Positions 16,221 to 25,560 of a stretch of DNA of 38,833 nt are shown here, one piece after another. The notes below the pieces were generated by a model. It made no database searches, was not told the DNA's origin, and saw only the letters and a program-made list of their open reading frames with translations. The stretch comes from an uncultured bacterium (GTDB lineage: Bacteria > Bdellovibrionota_C > UBA2361 > JANWWW01): NCBI GenBank assembly GCA_938038205.1, contig CALHSA010000013.1, positions 1 through 38,833 on the forward strand. The letters are read 5' to 3'. Both the position numbers and the translations under genes were made by a program. The first letter of the stretch is position 1. The number at the start of each line of letters is the position of its first letter.

Positions 16221-18257
16221 ATGCGGACCTTTTCTCTGTTATTTTTAAGCTTTTTTATACTTGGTAAGGTATTTCCAATACTTTTAAATAAAGATAAACC
16301 TGTCTTAAATATTGCTAATTTAAAAAGTGAGATAATTCAGATAGACCAAAAAAATAAACTTATCTCATACTTTATTAACCCAAACATTTACCTAATAAAT
16401 CTTAGATATTTGACTGTTCCAGACAGAGTTCAAATATTATTTGGATCTGAGAACTTTAGAACAAAGGAACTAGTTGAGAAAAACAGAAAAATTATCTTTT
16501 TCTCAGGAAGTAATGAATCACCCGGTTTTCTATTAAAAGGTTATGGCTCATTTGGAAAAATTTTTGCCCATGCAGAGCCATCAAATCTTCTGTTGGGAAT
16601 AACTTGCTTTGGTTTGGTTCTAATTACTCTATTATCTCGACTTTTTGGTTTAATATTTACAGTTCTCTTTTTTCTTTGGCTTTTTGAATTTAATAAATTC
16701 AACTATCTATCATTCCCCACATTTGTGTACTCGTTCGCACTAGCTTTGTTAGGTCTTAAATCAGGAGAGAAATATGGAAAAACTGCTAGACTAGTTTTTG
16801 TTACAACAGGGTTGGTTGCTGCAGTAAGCTGCCTTCTTATAGTGCCTCTTTACATTAAGACATCAACATTTATCTTACATCCCGATGAACCGGGAAAAAT
16901 TACCTCTATTCTTAAACTGCTTAAAAATAAACAAGTAGATCTTTTTTACTATCTGCATCCTCACTTGTTACTTAAATTGGGAGCTTTTTTTGTGTCAATA
17001 CTCAGTAATACTACCAATTTTGAAACAGTATCCTTATATGCAAGATTAGTTAGCTTGTTTTCGTATTTTGCATGCTTTGTTGTTTCCTTCTATTTTGGAA
17101 ATCTTATTGGTGGTGCTCGGTTAGGTATTCTGTCAGCACTTGTTTGGGGAACTTTTTTACTTCCATGGATAACGGGAATTCATATTAAAGAGGATGCTCT
17201 ATTAACCTTATTTTTGGGATTAAATGCTCTATTCATCATTAAATTCATTCAAGATAAAAAAGATATAAATTTAATCCTTGCGTTTATATTTTCGGGGCTC
17301 AGCTTTAGCGCAAAATATACAGGACTTATTTCCCTGTTTTACACCTTAGCTGCTGCGATGTATGTTTATTTAAGAAATAGTAAATCTAAATTAATTCTGC
17401 ACGCATTTTCTGGTTTAATTATTTTTACATCGATTTTTATATTTGTTAACCAGATAAACTTTGATAATTATGATAAGTTTGCTCAAGGCTTTAAACTCGA
17501 GTCAACAAGATTTCAAAAGAGCCATGGAGGTGTTGCTATAAAACCCCTGGATAATTTGTTTTTATTTTATTTTTTTGAGACTTTCGTTATTTTTGAGCCA
17601 CTGCTAGGAATTCTGTTTCTTGCCTCATTAATTAACGGATTTAAAGAAAAAAGAATAGAGATGATCGTGCTCTCAAGTTTAACACTTCTATTTTATTTAA
17701 TCCCAGAATTAGGTCCGGGTAAACCTGCACCCCAGTACCATCGTTATATTCTTCCTAGCTATCTTTTTGTGGCTCCATTAATCGCTAGCATCTTGTATAA
17801 ACACTTTTTTCAAGTGATTTTTATTTTGTATGCATTGATCACTTTAGTAATAAAACTAAACTTAGCACTCGCAGATGATACAAGGAAAATCTCAACCGAA
17901 ATCAAACTTGAAGCAGAAAAATTAGGCATTAAATCATATTATTTTGGTTATGCGATTTTTTATCCTTATGAGTTAAACTCAATTCTAAAGTTACTCGATT
18001 CTACATCAGAGGGATTATCACTTTTTATAAGGAGTCAATACACTTGTGAAAGGTTTACTAAAGGTAGAGTTCTAAAAAGGGCAGGGCTGACATTCGTGAC
18101 TTGCTCATTAACGGATAGCATTAAAAAGCCAAATATTAAGATATCAAAACCGTTTTTCGATAAGCCGTTTTTCAATCCCTCATTACAGATATTTCTGATA
18201 CCCGAAAAAGAGTTAAGAAGCATAATATTAACGGTACAAAAATTTCTAAAAAATTAG
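16221..18257 (+). CDS. GT-C fold (PMT/GT39-like) membrane glycosyltransferase
   Basis: 678 residues with about a dozen hydrophobic segments. An N-terminal membrane anchor is followed by an extracytoplasmic region (about 30-120). The polytopic core then begins and carries HPDEPGK at 220-226, matching the acidic D-E motif in the first loop of GT-C enzymes of the dolichyl-phosphate-mannose/ArnT class. A later IHIKEDALLT (about 323-332) resembles the second acidic motif of these proteins. Such enzymes use lipid-linked sugars to modify protein, lipid A or other envelope acceptors on the outer side of the inner membrane. Donor and acceptor cannot be inferred. The folded region ahead of the GT core is unusual. 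The gene begins 8 nt after a hairpin. Confidence 0.75.
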   Translation: MRTFSLLFLSFFILGKVFPILLNKDKPVLNIANLKSEIIQIDQKNKLISYFINPNIYLINLRYLTVPDRVQILFGSENFRTKELVEKNRKIIFFSGSNESPGFLLKGYGSFGKIFAHAEPSNLLLGITCFGLVLITLLSRLFGLIFTVLFFLWLFEFNKFNYLSFPTFVYSFALALLGLKSGEKYGKTARLVFVTTGLVAAVSCLLIVPLYIKTSTFILHPDEPGKITSILKLLKNKQVDLFYYLHPHLLLKLGAFFVSILSNTTNFETVSLYARLVSLFSYFACFVVSFYFGNLIGGARLGILSALVWGTFLLPWITGIHIKEDALLTLFLGLNALFIIKFIQDKKDINLILAFIFSGLSFSAKYTGLISLFYTLAAAMYVYLRNSKSKLILHAFSGLIIFTSIFIFVNQINFDNYDKFAQGFKLESTRFQKSHGGVAIKPLDNLFLFYFFETFVIFEPLLGILFLASLINGFKEKRIEMIVLSSLTLLFYLIPELGPGKPAPQYHRYILPSYLFVAPLIASILYKHFFQVIFILYALITLVIKLNLALADDTRKISTEIKLEAEKLGIKSYYFGYAIFYPYELNSILKLLDSTSEGLSLFIRSQYTCERFTKGRVLKRAGLTFVTCSLTDSIKKPNIKISKPFFDKPFFNPSLQIFLIPEKELRSIILTVQKFLKN

Positions 18258-18293
18258 ATGTTTTATAAAACTTTTTAACTTAAAATTAAGTCA

Positions 18294-18851
18294 ATGAAAA
18301 GGACTAGTGGCAGTGAAGTGTTGAGGCTGGGAAGTGATATGCCTAGCTTTTGTTTACCCTCAACATCGGGGGAAGTCGTAAATTCGAGTAAGTTAAACGG
18401 TGAGGCTTATTTGATTATTTTTATGTGCAATCATTGCCCTTATGTGACGGGTAGTATTCGTTTAATTAACCAAACAGTTGCTAAATATTTAAACAAAGGT
18501 CTGGTAACGGTAGGTATTAACTCCAATGATCCTGTTAAGTACCCCCAAGATTCTTTTGATAATATGATTAGCTTTGCAAAAGAGATGGAGTTATGCTTTC
18601 CATACTGCTTTGATGAGAGTCAAGAGATTGCACGTGCTTTTGATGCTGCATGCACACCTGAAGCCTATTTATTTGATAGAAATAGAAAATTAATTTATCA
18701 CGGAGGAGTAGTAGATAATCCACTGAATCCCCAGGATGTTAAAAGAAACTGGTTGGATGAAGTTCTTAATGAGTATTTTACCCAAGGCTCTCTAAGCAAC
18801 CTTGATACTTCTAACTTTTTTGCTGAAGGTTGTTCAATAAAGTGGAGGTGA
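18294..18851 (+). CDS. Thioredoxin-like redox protein
   Basis: 185 residues, thioredoxin fold of the AhpC/TlpA-like group. The active site is C45-N-H-C48 in the motif FMCNHCPYV, which is typical of a cytoplasmic-looking thioredoxin-like subfamily. A CTPEAYLFD segment (cis-Pro loop) and a closing strand region (LIYHGGVVD) follow. There is no signal peptide, so it probably acts in the cytoplasm. A specific partner is not known. The stop overlaps the transketolase start in a GTGA arrangement, so the two are probably co-translated. Confidence 0.85.
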   Translation: MKRTSGSEVLRLGSDMPSFCLPSTSGEVVNSSKLNGEAYLIIFMCNHCPYVTGSIRLINQTVAKYLNKGLVTVGINSNDPVKYPQDSFDNMISFAKEMELCFPYCFDESQEIARAFDAACTPEAYLFDRNRKLIYHGGVVDNPLNPQDVKRNWLDEVLNEYFTQGSLSNLDTSNFFAEGCSIKWR

Positions 18852-20788
18852 GTAATATAACTTTAGAGGAAATTGCTGAAATAGCTAGGATTCTCAGGGG
18901 ACTCTCAATAGATCAAGTAGAAACAGCGAATAGTGGTCATCCTGGCTTGCCTCTAGGTTGCGCTGATATTGTTGCTACACTTTTTTGCAAGTACCTTAGA
19001 TTTAATCCAAAAGATCCATCGTGGCCTTTAAGAGATAGATTTGTTTTATCTGCCGGACATGGTTCAGCTCTTCTCTACGCTGTTTTATCTTTATTTGGTT
19101 ATCCAGGATATGACATCAAAAAACTCAGTCAGTTTAGAAGATTAGAGAGCAATCTTCCAGGCCATCCAGAAGCATTTTTAGGAAACGGCGTGGAGGCTAC
19201 AACTGGTCCACTTGGCCAAGGTGTTGCAAACTCAGTTGGTATGGCTTTAGCTAGCAAGATGATGGAGAGTAGGGATAAAAATTTCAGCGGTTTCAAAGTC
19301 TTTTGCTTGGCTAGTGATGGGGATTTAATGGAGGGAGTAAGTTACGAGGCCTCATCCTTGGCAGGTTTTTTAGAGCTGGATAACCTAATCTTAATGTATG
19401 ATGATAATGATATCAGCCTTGCTGGCCCCACTGATGTATGTTTTACGGAGAACGTAAAAGCCAGGTTTGAAGCTCAAAATTGGAAGGTTTTTTCAGCAGA
19501 TGGACATAATTTGAATGAAATTGATAGTGTATTCAAACAAGTTTTGAGGGATACTTCTGGTCTTCCAAAGTTAATTATATTTAAAACCACGATAGGGTAT
19601 GGCTCACCTAAAGCAAACTCTTTTGAGGTTCATGGGTCTCCCTTGGGAGAGTCTGCTTACAAGGAAACTAAAAAGTTCTTTAATTTGCCAGATGAAAAAT
19701 TTTGGGTCAGTGATTACGCTAGGGATATTGTAAAAAAGGTAATTATTAAAAATGAGAGTTACTACACAAGCTATGAAAGCTCAATTTCATTTGAGCTGGA
19801 TTACGCTAAAATTTGGTCAGAAATGTTGGAACATGTATCCGATTCAATCGTTGATGCCACCAGAAACTCTGGGGCAAAATTCCTGAATTTTCTAGCAGAA
19901 AAAGATGAGAGAATAATCGGAGGATCAGCAGATCTAGAACCATCAACTAAAGCATATTTAAAAAAATTCAAGGACATTAAACCAAAAGATTATTCAGGAA
20001 GAAACATTAGATTTGGAGTCAGAGAGCATGGGATGGCTGGTATAGCGAATGGTATTGCATACACAGGTTTTTTTAGGCCTTTTGTTTCAACTTTTTTATG
20101 TTTTTTAGATTACTTAAAACCATCTCTTCGGCTTAGTGCGTTGTCAGAGCTTCCAGTTGTTTACATTCTTACTCATGATTCAATTTTTCTTGGTGAAGAT
20201 GGTCCCACTCATCAACCAATAGAACATTTAAACCATCTAAGATCAATTCCCAATATCTTTATATTCAGACCAGCTAACGAACTAGAGTGCGCCTTCTCAT
20301 ATTGGTGGTCGTTTACTCAAGCAAAAAATCCATCGGTGATAATTTTATCCAGACAGAATATTGATCAAACAGTTTGGGTCAAACCTAGCCTACAAGAATT
20401 AAAAATTGGAGCTTATGTAGCTAAACCTTCGAGGGAAAAGCCGGTTTTATCAATTTTAGCTAGTGGTTCGGAAGTCCCTGTGGTGATAAAAGCCGTCAAA
20501 AATTTGAACTTGGAGAATATTGAAGTAGTGAGTGTGCCCTGCTTTGAACTTCTATATAATAATATCCAAGCCGCTCAAAACATAATTAGAGCTGATCGAG
20601 TATTGGTGGTTGAAGCAGCTTCTACTAGCTCAAAAGATTTGATTTTAAGCACGTTGGGTAAAAGGGTGTACCATAAAGTGCTTACTTCATTTGGCTCGTC
20701 TGATAAGGATTCAACACTAGCAAAGTTGTATAAATACTCGGAGAATGATTTGCAAGAGCTAATAACGGATATACTCAACTCTTGCTAG
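18848..20788 (+). CDS. tkt: Transketolase
   Basis: 646 residues from the GTG at 18848, chosen because it overlaps the upstream stop in a GTGA junction; a TTG at 18830 would overlap further without a benefit. Landmarks are TANSGHPGLPLG (early), LSAGHGSALLY, TGPLGQG, the thiamine diphosphate motif SDGDLMEGVSYEASSLAG, DDNDISLAG, and in the second half GVREHGMAGIANG and HDSIFLGEDGPTHQPIEHL. It moves two-carbon units between sugar phosphates in the pentose phosphate pathway, supplying erythrose-4-phosphate and pentoses. Length is normal. It is sandwiched between a redox protein and two membrane glycosyltransferases, a mixed operon. Confidence 0.95.
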   Translation: MSNITLEEIAEIARILRGLSIDQVETANSGHPGLPLGCADIVATLFCKYLRFNPKDPSWPLRDRFVLSAGHGSALLYAVLSLFGYPGYDIKKLSQFRRLESNLPGHPEAFLGNGVEATTGPLGQGVANSVGMALASKMMESRDKNFSGFKVFCLASDGDLMEGVSYEASSLAGFLELDNLILMYDDNDISLAGPTDVCFTENVKARFEAQNWKVFSADGHNLNEIDSVFKQVLRDTSGLPKLIIFKTTIGYGSPKANSFEVHGSPLGESAYKETKKFFNLPDEKFWVSDYARDIVKKVIIKNESYYTSYESSISFELDYAKIWSEMLEHVSDSIVDATRNSGAKFLNFLAEKDERIIGGSADLEPSTKAYLKKFKDIKPKDYSGRNIRFGVREHGMAGIANGIAYTGFFRPFVSTFLCFLDYLKPSLRLSALSELPVVYILTHDSIFLGEDGPTHQPIEHLNHLRSIPNIFIFRPANELECAFSYWWSFTQAKNPSVIILSRQNIDQTVWVKPSLQELKIGAYVAKPSREKPVLSILASGSEVPVVIKAVKNLNLENIEVVSVPCFELLYNNIQAAQNIIRADRVLVVEAASTSSKDLILSTLGKRVYHKVLTSFGSSDKDSTLAKLYKYSENDLQELITDILNSC

Positions 20789-22716
20789 ACTTTTTTTATT
20801 CAATCGGAATAACCAGACTTACTTTCCTTGCTTTAGCTCTATTAATTTCGGTAATTTTTAAAATTACTTATCTAAACGATAGACCATTTCATCATGATGA
20901 GTCTATTCATGCTCAATTATCTTACAATTACTATCTTAATCCGAATCGGGATTACTACAAATATGATCCCGTATATCATGGCCCCACACTTTATATATTA
21001 CTTCGATACTGGTACATATTCTCTGATTATTACCTTGATTCAACTCCAAGGCTTCTAATTTTTTTTATTTCACTTTTAACCCCTTTACTTGTTTTAGGTT
21101 CAAAAAATTTCTTAGGTAATGATCAAACTTATTGGATTCTTCTATGTATTCTTCTGTCTCCAACATTAAATTTTTTTTCATCTTGGGTTAGGGAAGATAC
21201 TATAGTTTTGGTCAGCTTTTTAATAAGCTTTTACGGTTTGCTTACATTAAATCCATACTTTTTTTTCATTGGAGCAGGAGTTCATTTAGCAACAAAAGCT
21301 AGTTTTTTCATTCATTATCCCTTGATCTTTGTTTTTTTCATTTATTATTTATTCTTTAATCGAAAATCAGCATTGCAATTCTTAAATAAATTTAAGTTAA
21401 ACTATCGAAAAGTATTATTATCATTAGTTTTAGGATTTTTTGTTTTTTTGTATTTAATCACAACAGAATTTAGGAACTTTGAAGCTACATATGAGGTTTT
21501 TACAAAAAACTTAGCCCATTGGTTCGAAATGCATCAGAAAGAGAGGATTGGTGGACCTTTTGGCTATATGCTAACTTTGATTGCTTTTTATGAGCAACCC
21601 TTATTTATTCTAACATGCGCAACAATTCTTCACTTCGTAATTTCAAATTTAAATAACTTCTTCAGCTCGTATTCACAGAGGTTCACACTATTCATAATTA
21701 CGATAAGCTTACTAATTTTTTCCCTGTTGACGATTTGTAGAGTTCCTTTTGGTTTAACTCCTTTTGATATGCTTAATCAAACTCCAATATTGGGATCTAT
21801 TATTAAATTTTTGAAATTAAAGGGAAATGCAGATCTTTTTATCTGTCTTTTAATCTTTCTAAGTGGCTTTTTTATAACCACTAAATATATAAAAAACCAA
21901 TTTGAAGTATCCTTTCTCTCTTTTATTTTCTTCTCGTTTCTTTTTGTTTACTCGTTTGTAGGAGAAAAAGTTCCATGGTTAATGATCTATCCGGTACTCT
22001 TTGGATATGTTTTTAATTGTGTTTACTGGAGTAAATATAAAAGTAGTCTGCTAACTTATATCTTACTATCACTAGCAATGCTTTTAGCCTTAAAACAAAC
22101 ATTCAACTTATTTGACGCTATAAAATTTGACTACGGTGAAAAATCTGCGACTATTTTTTCTTTCTATTTGTTACATTTCCTTCTCTCAGCTTTACTAGCT
22201 ACTTTCTTTGAGCTTTTTAAAGATGCAAAATTATCGGTAACTCCTGTATTTGGCTCTTTGATAATTATTTTACTAGGAATTACGTTAAATCTGAGGGTAT
22301 TGGGTAGTGGCAACTCAAGAGAGATAACGTTACTAAGCCAAGTGCACACAACCAAAGAATTTTATAACCTGATTAAAACATTTGATTTCTTAAGCACAAT
22401 TCAAGATTTAAAAGTAGGATATAAAGGTGAAGCAACATGGCCTTTGGCCTGGTTAGATAAAGGAAGAGAGTGGTTAATTTTTATAACTGAGCCAAACGCT
22501 ACATTCACTTGTCTTATTGACGATCTAGAGACTGATCTTAAAAAACTTGGATTTACTGAGAAAGAAGTAAAGTTTAGAGGTTGGGCTTATTTTGATGTCA
22601 ATCATAAAAAATTCTCAGAGTTTGTAGATGGAATTATTTTTTCAGATAAGGTGGTTGAAAAAGCATTCAGTAAAGTAAAAATTGGATGCAGAAATATGGG
22701 ATTTTTTGAAAGGTAA
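20782..22716 (+). CDS. TIGR03663-type (Agl23-like) GT-C membrane protein
   Basis: 644 residues, TTG start inside the last codons of tkt (7-nt overlap). The N-terminal membrane helix is followed by RPFHHDESIHAQLSYNYY (34-51) and DPVYHGPTLYILLRYW, which match the family named TIGR03663, sometimes called flippase activity-associated protein Agl23. The His-Asp-Glu cluster (H37, H38, D39, E40) resembles the acidic metal/sugar loop of GT-C enzymes. A second motif, SWVREDTIVLVSF, follows around residue 135. Known members are found with protein glycosylation genes in some archaea and bacteria; enzymatic details are uncertain. It is the second large GT-C-type protein of this operon and is followed by a strong hairpin. 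Confidence 0.8.
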   Translation: MLDFFYSIGITRLTFLALALLISVIFKITYLNDRPFHHDESIHAQLSYNYYLNPNRDYYKYDPVYHGPTLYILLRYWYIFSDYYLDSTPRLLIFFISLLTPLLVLGSKNFLGNDQTYWILLCILLSPTLNFFSSWVREDTIVLVSFLISFYGLLTLNPYFFFIGAGVHLATKASFFIHYPLIFVFFIYYLFFNRKSALQFLNKFKLNYRKVLLSLVLGFFVFLYLITTEFRNFEATYEVFTKNLAHWFEMHQKERIGGPFGYMLTLIAFYEQPLFILTCATILHFVISNLNNFFSSYSQRFTLFIITISLLIFSLLTICRVPFGLTPFDMLNQTPILGSIIKFLKLKGNADLFICLLIFLSGFFITTKYIKNQFEVSFLSFIFFSFLFVYSFVGEKVPWLMIYPVLFGYVFNCVYWSKYKSSLLTYILLSLAMLLALKQTFNLFDAIKFDYGEKSATIFSFYLLHFLLSALLATFFELFKDAKLSVTPVFGSLIIILLGITLNLRVLGSGNSREITLLSQVHTTKEFYNLIKTFDFLSTIQDLKVGYKGEATWPLAWLDKGREWLIFITEPNATFTCLIDDLETDLKKLGFTEKEVKFRGWAYFDVNHKKFSEFVDGIIFSDKVVEKAFSKVKIGCRNMGFFER

Positions 22717-22793
22717 GACTTTTTAAATCTTGGTTATTAAACCGGGGAATATGGAGCTAATTTAATTCATTTAATCTTTTATCCTTTTTATTA

Positions 22794-22823
22794 TTTAAAA
22801 AGCAACATGAAGTGCTTTTTAAA
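22794..22823. terminator. Bidirectional hairpin between converging operons
   Basis: TTTAAAAAGCA (22794-22804) and TGCTTTTTAAA (22813-22823) form a perfect 11-bp stem with an 8-nt loop. The A-rich and T-rich arms give T tracts on both strands. It lies between the GT-C gene and the opposing lepA stop. Confidence 0.75.
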
Positions 22824-22835
22824 AAAATTAGAAGA

Positions 22836-24632
22836 TTATTCCTGCAAAATCTTCAAGAAAATTTGTGGTTGAACTTGTACATCGCCAAACATTTTCATTC
22901 TTTTTTTCCCTTCTTTCTGTTTCTCTAATAGCTTTCTCTTTCTAGTGATGTCACCTCCATAGCATTTTGCAGTCACATTTTTCCTTAATGGGGGAACTCT
23001 TGAACTAGCAATTACTTTTGATCCAATGCAAGCTTGAATAACCAACTCGTATAGCTGCCTATCTATATTATCTTTAAGTTTATCGACCACTTTTCTCCCT
23101 AACTCATAACTTTTAGTTCGATGAATTAGAAAAGATAGAGCATCTACTTCTTTACCATTTATTCGAATTTGAAGCTTAACTATGTCTGCAGGCTGGTATC
23201 CTTTTAACTCATAATCAAATGATGCATAACCTTTCGAGGCAGCTTTTATTTTGTCATGAAAATCTACAATTATTTCAGCCAAAGGGATCTCATACTCTAT
23301 AATGCTTTTGTTACCGATAACCTGAAATTTTTTCTGAATCCCTCTTTTTTCCTCGCATATCTGCAAAATCGCACCGATGAAATCAGACGGAGAATGAATT
23401 ACAACATTACATATTGGTTCCTTGATCTGCTTAATCCTTGATGGATCTGGCAACATTCCAGGATTTTCAACAATAATTTCCTCATTGTTCGTAAGTTCTA
23501 CTAAATATGAAACATTAGGAGTAGTAACAACGGGCACTATTCCGTATTCTCTTTCTAAACGTTCTGTGGTTATTTCCATATGAAGAAGTCCTAAAAAACC
23601 ACACCTGAAACCCATTCCTAAAGCTACACTATTCTCAACCTGATAAGACAAAGCTGCATCATTCAATGCTAATTTCTCTAATGCGTCTCTTAGATCATCG
23701 AAATTATCAACGTCACTTGGATACAGTCCGCCAAATACACGAGGCTTGATTTCTCTGAAGCCTTTAACAGGCTCAACGTAATCAACCATGTGAGATAAAG
23801 TTAGAGTATCTCCCACTCTTACGTCTCTGATGTTCTTTATTCCGCAAGCAATATGACCGACCATACCCCCAGATAGTTCGTTTACAGATTCTTCAAAAGG
23901 ATTAAATATACCTATGTAAGAAACCTCATAGTTTTTGCGAGAGTGGCAAAAGGTTATCTTATCTTTCACTCTAAGCTTGCCATCAAAAACCCGTATTTGA
24001 AGAACAACTCCCCTGTACTGATCGTACCAAGAGTCAAAAACGAGAGCTTTTAAGACTTCAGTATTAGTAACCTTCGGTGGGGGAATAAGTTTTATGATAC
24101 CATCCTGAATTAATTCTTGAAGCCCTTGACCAGTTTTTCCGGAAACACAAAAATAATTATTAATCTCCAATCCAATAATTTCTTGTATTTCATCTAAACA
24201 TCTATTAACGTCTGAATTAGGAAGGTCTATTTTGTTAATTACCGGAATTATTTTTAAATCATTCTCAATTGCAAGATAAGCATTAGCAACAGTTTGAGCC
24301 TGTACGCCCTGAGTTGCATCTACTACAAGCAAAGCACCCTCGCAAGCTGCTAAACTTCTACTTACTTCGTAAGAAAAATCAACGTGTCCAGGGGTGTCAA
24401 TGAGATTTAAAGTGTAAACGGAATTGTCTTTGTCAACAAATTTTAAACTCACACTTTGAGCTTTGATTGTAATTCCCCTTTCTCTTTCCAATTCCAGTTT
24501 ATCTAAAAACTGGTCTCTCATTTTTGAAGGAGATACTGCATTACAAATTTGTAAAATCCTGTCAGCTAGGGTCGACTTACCGTGATCAACATGCGCGATA
24601 ATGGAAAAATTACGTATAAACTCAGGATTCAC
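22836..24632 (-). CDS. lepA: Elongation factor 4 (LepA) GTPase
   Basis: 598 residues, full length, GTG start. Translation GTPase motifs are in order: AHVDHGKSTLADRI (G1), RERGITIKAQ (switch I), DTPGHVDF (G3), NKIDLP (G4), then the beta-barrel and EF-G-like domains. The LepA-specific C-terminal domain (GYQPADIVKL, RTKSYELGRK and AKCYGGDITRKRKLLEKQKEGKKRMK) is intact. LepA binds the ribosome and affects initiation and back-translocation. It shares 11 nt with the end of the UDP-glucuronate decarboxylase gene upstream, which is an unusual neighbour; lepA more often precedes lepB. Confidence 0.97.
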   Translation of the reverse strand: MNPEFIRNFSIIAHVDHGKSTLADRILQICNAVSPSKMRDQFLDKLELERERGITIKAQSVSLKFVDKDNSVYTLNLIDTPGHVDFSYEVSRSLAACEGALLVVDATQGVQAQTVANAYLAIENDLKIIPVINKIDLPNSDVNRCLDEIQEIIGLEINNYFCVSGKTGQGLQELIQDGIIKLIPPPKVTNTEVLKALVFDSWYDQYRGVVLQIRVFDGKLRVKDKITFCHSRKNYEVSYIGIFNPFEESVNELSGGMVGHIACGIKNIRDVRVGDTLTLSHMVDYVEPVKGFREIKPRVFGGLYPSDVDNFDDLRDALEKLALNDAALSYQVENSVALGMGFRCGFLGLLHMEITTERLEREYGIVPVVTTPNVSYLVELTNNEEIIVENPGMLPDPSRIKQIKEPICNVVIHSPSDFIGAILQICEEKRGIQKKFQVIGNKSIIEYEIPLAEIIVDFHDKIKAASKGYASFDYELKGYQPADIVKLQIRINGKEVDALSFLIHRTKSYELGRKVVDKLKDNIDRQLYELVIQACIGSKVIASSRVPPLRKNVTAKCYGGDITRKRKLLEKQKEGKKRMKMFGDVQVQPQIFLKILQE

Positions 24633-25560
24633 AAGTTAATACTGATCTAAAGTACTCTATAGTTTTTTTTAAACCCTCCTCTAAATTAATTTTAGCTTCC
24701 CATCCAATAGCCTTCTTAATTTTCGTTAAATCAGGCCTTCTCCTAAAAGGATCATCTTCTAATGATTGATTGAAGACAATGTGAGACTTACTTCCCGTAA
24801 GCTGAATCACCATTTGAGCCAATTTGTTAACTGTAATCTCATTATCATTTCCAAGATTAAAAACTTCAAAGTTTCTCTTGTATTCATGTATTCTCAGTAA
24901 ACCCTCAATTAAATCATCAACGTAACAGAAAGCTCTAGTTTGCTCTCCAGATCCAAAAACGGTCAAAGGTTCATTTCTTAAAGCTTTAACAATGAAATTA
25001 GAAACTACTCTTCCATCATTTAAACTCATACGGGGCCCATAGGTGTTAAAGATTCTGACTATTTTTACGGGGACAGCGTATTTTTTATGGTATATATAGC
25101 AGAGCGTTTCAGCTGCTCTTTTACCCTCGTCATAACATGACCTAGGACCTAAAGTATTAACATTCCCAAAATAAGACTCAGATTGTGGATGTACGACTGG
25201 ATCACCATAGATCTCGCTTGTACTAGTGAAAATTACCTCTGAATTAATCTCTCTTGCAAGCTCGAGTACATTATAAGTGCCAAAATAACTTGTGTTAATT
25301 GTAAATAACTCATCTTTCTGATAATGAACAGGAGAAGCAGGGCAGGCTAGATGAAAAATAACATCGACTTTAACTTTCGGTAGAGGATTCTGAACGTCTT
25401 GCTTGTAAAACACAATCCTATCTAAAACTTTTTCTAAGTTACTTAAGTGACCTGTATATAGATTATCAAGACAATAAACTAGATAACCTTTTTTCAACAA
25501 GGCTTCAATTAAGTGACTCCCGAGGAAACCTGCTCCTCCTGTAACCAAGGCACTTGTCAT
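24622..25560 (-). CDS. uxs: UDP-glucuronate decarboxylase (UDP-xylose synthase)
   Basis: 312 residues of the extended short-chain dehydrogenase type. TGGAGFLGSH (8-17) binds NAD, and STSEIYGDP, GPRSCYDEGKRAAE and RIFNTYGPRM are signatures of the UDP-glucuronate decarboxylase group. The YxxxK pair is within CYDEGKR. The enzyme oxidises, decarboxylates and re-reduces UDP-glucuronate to UDP-xylose. The substrate is provided by the gene directly upstream, which it overlaps by 4 nt (ATGA). It has no extra domain such as the ArnA formyltransferase. A role in a surface glycan is the natural reading; the acceptor enzyme is not identified. Confidence 0.92.
   Translation of the reverse strand: MTSALVTGGAGFLGSHLIEALLKKGYLVYCLDNLYTGHLSNLEKVLDRIVFYKQDVQNPLPKVKVDVIFHLACPASPVHYQKDELFTINTSYFGTYNVLELAREINSEVIFTSTSEIYGDPVVHPQSESYFGNVNTLGPRSCYDEGKRAAETLCYIYHKKYAVPVKIVRIFNTYGPRMSLNDGRVVSNFIVKALRNEPLTVFGSGEQTRAFCYVDDLIEGLLRIHEYKRNFEVFNLGNDNEITVNKLAQMVIQLTGSKSHIVFNQSLEDDPFRRRPDLTKIKKAIGWEAKINLEEGLKKTIEYFRSVLTCES

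Noticed and set aside
18284-18297. ACTTAA-AA-TTAAGT inverted repeat before the thioredoxin-like gene
   Set aside because: An AT-rich short repeat that fits background composition; no sign of an operator.
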